DNA of 64,000 bases from positions 248,001 through 312,000 of the forward strand of contig NZ_PTLZ01000001.1 of assembly GCF_003293745.1 (NCBI RefSeq), read 5' to 3'. A program made the position numbers and the translations under genes. Numbering within the stretch: the first letter of the stretch is position 1; each line of letters opens with the position of its first letter. Source of the DNA: Herminiimonas fonticola (lineage in GTDB: Bacteria; Pseudomonadota; Gammaproteobacteria; Burkholderiales; Burkholderiaceae_D). Shown piece by piece: positions 61,845 to 64,000 of the stretch. Below the pieces are notes generated by a model. The model saw only the letters and a program-made list of their open reading frames with translations, had not been told where the DNA came from and ran no database searches.

Positions 61845-63278
61845 ATGAAAACTCTGGAATTTGATGTGGCAGTGATAGGCGCGGGCAGTGCCGGTTTGTC
61901 AGCGTATCGTGCAGCCAAGGCGCACGGCAAAAACGTGGTGCTGATCGAGAGCGGTCCGTATGGCACCACATGCGCGCGCGTAGGCTGCATGCCGAGCAAA
62001 TTGTTGATTGCAGCAGCGGAAGCAGCGCATGCGGTTGCCGAGGCAGCAGGGTTCGGCGTGCAGGCAGGAGCCTTGCGCATTGATGGAAAAGCAGTCATGC
62101 AGCGCGTCAAGAGTGAGCGCGATCGCTTCGTCGGGTTTGTCGTGAAAGGCGTGGAGCATATCGATGCCGCCGAGCGCTTGCGCGGTCACGCGCGTTTTAT
62201 CGCAGCCGATTGCCTGCAGATAGACGATCACACCCAAGTGAAGGCCGAGCGCATCGTGATTGCAACTGGTTCCAGTCCGCAGATACCAAAAGAATTACGC
62301 GATCTGGGCAAGCATTTGATCGTCAATGACGATGTCTTTGCATGGGACGATTTGCCGGAATCCGTCGCCGTGATCGGCGTCGGCATCATCGGCCTAGAGC
62401 TGGGCCAGGCCTTGCATCGTCTGGGCGTGCGCGTCGCGATTTTTGGTCGTGGCGGCAGACTGGCACAATTGAGTGATGAAGCGATCAATCAAACAGCCGT
62501 TGATTGTTTCGGTGCCGAGCTTGATTTGCGTTTGAATACGACGCTTGTCGGCGCCAAGCTGGTCGACAAGCAGGTGGAATTGCATACGCGTAGCGGCGAC
62601 GGCAATGAGCATACCGAGCATTTTCAATATGTACTCGCCGCAACGGGTCGCACACCGAATATCGCAGGGCTGGGTTTGGATGCGACCGGCCTGCAACTCA
62701 ATGAACATGGCCTGCCTTTGTTCGATCCGTTGACGATGCAGTGTGGGCATGGTGGAATTTTTATTGCCGGCGATGTCGATAACGACAGACCTTTGCTGCA
62801 CGAAGCGACAGATGAAGGGCGCATAGCTGGTGATAATGCGGCGCGCTTTCCGCATGTGGTGCAGGGTTTGCGGCGGGTCGGACTGGGAATTGCTTTTACC
62901 GATCCGCAGATTGCGACAGTCGGGCAAACTTATCGCACCTTGAAGAAAGATCATTTTCAGACCGGTGAAGTATCTTTCGCAGATCAGGGGCGCAGTCGTG
63001 TCATGCGACAGAATCGTGGCTTATTGCGGGTATATGGCGAGCGCGGCTCGCATCGTTTTCTTGGCGCTGAAATGATAGGCCCACGCGCCGAACATCTGGC
63101 GCATCTATTGGCATGGGCATGCCAGAATCAAATGACCGTCGATCAGATGCTGGATATGCCGTTTTATCATCCGGTGATTGAAGAGGGCGTGCGTACGGCT
63201 CTACGCGATTTGAAAGAAAATCTGGTCAAGCAGGTGAGCGAAATCGAGCACTGCACCGATTGCACGCCTGGCGTTTGA
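61845..63278 (+). CDS. lpdA: Dihydrolipoamide dehydrogenase (E3-like, pyridine nucleotide-disulfide oxidoreductase)
   Basis: FAD disulfide oxidoreductase, 477 residues from ATG 61845 (a GTG 9 bp upstream is in frame). Seen: FAD fold VAVIGAGSAGLSAYRAAK, redox-active CARVGC in TTCARVGCMPSKLL, NAD fold VAVIGVGIIGLELGQALHRL, IFIAGDVDNDRPLLHEA and the C-terminal HPxxEE pair in YHPVIEEG. The redox motif departs from the usual GGTCLNVGC. C-terminal HCTDCTPGV adds a CxxC pair that is uncommon for E3. No 2-oxo acid dehydrogenase genes are adjacent, so the substrate disulfide is uncertain. Confidence 0.9.
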   Translation: MKTLEFDVAVIGAGSAGLSAYRAAKAHGKNVVLIESGPYGTTCARVGCMPSKLLIAAAEAAHAVAEAAGFGVQAGALRIDGKAVMQRVKSERDRFVGFVVKGVEHIDAAERLRGHARFIAADCLQIDDHTQVKAERIVIATGSSPQIPKELRDLGKHLIVNDDVFAWDDLPESVAVIGVGIIGLELGQALHRLGVRVAIFGRGGRLAQLSDEAINQTAVDCFGAELDLRLNTTLVGAKLVDKQVELHTRSGDGNEHTEHFQYVLAATGRTPNIAGLGLDATGLQLNEHGLPLFDPLTMQCGHGGIFIAGDVDNDRPLLHEATDEGRIAGDNAARFPHVVQGLRRVGLGIAFTDPQIATVGQTYRTLKKDHFQTGEVSFADQGRSRVMRQNRGLLRVYGERGSHRFLGAEMIGPRAEHLAHLLAWACQNQMTVDQMLDMPFYHPVIEEGVRTALRDLKENLVKQVSEIEHCTDCTPGV

Positions 63279-63585
63279 CTTTAATAAATCAGGTTTCCAG
63301 AGTTTATTTGCAGTTAATGTGCGGTAACGCCTAGTCGGCACTGCTGGAAATATGATAAAACTTGAGTCAGCATTTGCCATTGCAAGCTTGATGTTTGGTA
63401 TCTGCAACTAATGAATAAAACCGCTGTCACAATGTTGGTGATCGGTAGTGTAGTCAGAGAAGCGGCTGCTATCCGACATTGCCAATAAAAGAATATGTAA
63501 TCCGCAGTACCGTCTTACAGATTTTTAGCTAGGGCGGACCGCTGTTTGTTTTGACCATTTTGATCTGATAATAAGGGGCATCCTC
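63279..63585. other. Gene-free spacer before the YqjD-like gene
   Basis: 307 bp with no supported coding frame, repeat or recognisable regulatory element beyond general AT-richness near its end. The promoter of the YqjD/YqjE pair probably lies in it. Confidence 0.5.
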
Positions 63586-63888
63586 ATGAAAGCATCTACC
63601 TTGAAAACGACACGGAGCGATATGAAAACCTTAGTCAAAGACGCGCAGGAATTATTCCGTGAAGCGACCAGTGCGACTGGCGAACGTGCGGATGAGCTGC
63701 GTAATCGCGGCCTGCAATTGCTGGATTCAGCATTGACACGCGCGCATGAAGTACAAACCGCAGCGATCGAAACCGGCAAGGAAGTCGCTGAAAAAACCGA
63801 TGAATATGTGCATGAAAATCCATGGCGCGCAGTGGCAATTTCCGCCGGCGTAGGCCTTTTGGTTGGTCTTTTGATTTCACGCAAGTAA
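63586..63888 (+). CDS. DUF883 (ElaB/YqjD family) membrane-anchored protein
   Basis: 100-residue stationary-phase type protein. Seen: amphipathic helical region with KTLVKDAQELFREATSATGE and LDSALTRAHEVQTAAIETGK, then DEYVHENPWRAVAISAGVGL, a C-terminal membrane helix (GVGLLVGLLIS) ending in RK. E. coli relatives bind ribosomes at the inner membrane and are RpoS-dependent. Followed by its usual partner YqjE. Confidence 0.92.
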   Translation: MKASTLKTTRSDMKTLVKDAQELFREATSATGERADELRNRGLQLLDSALTRAHEVQTAAIETGKEVAEKTDEYVHENPWRAVAISAGVGLLVGLLISRK

Positions 63889-63904
63889 TCGAACGGACCC
63901 GATC

Positions 63905-64000
63905 ATGGAACAGCCTAGCTCCCGTTCGCAAGATACTCGCCCTGGTTTGATTAGTGGCGTCGTTGAGCTCGCCAAGAACTCTTTCGGCTTGTTGATGAGT
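63905..64000 (+). CDS. YqjE/phage-holin-type membrane protein, 5' part
   Basis: Only the first 32 codons are in the window, starting with MEQPSSRSQDTRPG and then GLISGVVELAKNSFGLLMS, matching the N-terminus of YqjE/phage holin superfamily III proteins. It sits 16 bp after the DUF883 gene, the normal yqjD-yqjE order. Confidence 0.75.
   Translation, partial: MEQPSSRSQDTRPGLISGVVELAKNSFGLLMS

Overview
The window reads as origin-proximal chromosome of a betaproteobacterium, most likely order Burkholderiales and plausibly an Oxalobacteraceae member related to Herminiimonas or Janthinobacterium. That placement is an inference from gene order (mnmG-rsmG-parA-parB-atpIBEFHAGDC, then hemE and priA), protein character and moderate GC content; no database search was possible. 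Genes are densely packed with many 4-base start/stop overlaps. I found no insertion sequence, prophage, CRISPR array or rRNA operon.

Layout. 1-3.4 kb: the 3' part of a methylmalonate-semialdehyde dehydrogenase gene, a GMC flavoenzyme and a TSUP-type permease. 3.5-8.5 kb: mnmG, rsmG, a lipocalin, parA and parB, with two perfect 16-bp parS sites close by, one inside the GMC coding sequence. 8.6-16.5 kb: a small hydrolase and the nine-gene F1Fo ATP synthase operon, with a good promoter and a strong terminator. 16.5-18.6 kb: a CoA-binding protein, a PPK2 polyphosphate kinase and a slipin. 18.8-30.4 kb: an iron-uptake and extracytoplasmic electron-transfer island. It holds two divergent TonB-dependent receptors with two Fur-like boxes between them, PiuC, two PepSY membrane proteins, two DUF4198 proteins, a DUF2271 protein carrying a flavinylation-type SGAT motif, the flavin transferase ApbE and a membrane-anchored flavodoxin/ferredoxin-reductase. 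30.6-35.3 kb: Hsp20, a cupin, glpD, a small membrane protein and hemE.

35.25-36.44 kb is a 1.2-kb AT-rich non-coding region between hemE and priA. It is built from three diverged copies of one module. Each copy has a DnaA box, a perfect IHF consensus about 77 bp further on, then about 96 bp further on two tandem DnaA boxes and one inverted box. It is an origin-type or DnaA-titrating/reactivating locus and the most striking structure in the window.

36.4-64 kb: priA, small genes, then an osmotic and ion-homeostasis neighbourhood: a MarR regulator with ectABCD (ectoine and hydroxyectoine synthesis), a MarC protein, a BON lipoprotein, a KtrA/KtrB-type K+ uptake pair, a CLC Cl-/H+ exchanger and, further on, an MscS channel. 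Interspersed are the Rep helicase, dinB with a perfect LexA box, queH, tRNA-Val and tRNA-Asp, a PACE-type efflux gene with a problematic 5' end, a prolyl aminopeptidase, a YdcF protein, a dihydrolipoamide dehydrogenase and a YqjD/YqjE pair cut by the window end.

Themes that link the genes: chromosome replication and segregation (parABS, DnaA/IHF region, priA, rep), energy (ATP synthase, PPK2), iron acquisition coupled to a probable flavinylated electron relay, and osmoprotection.
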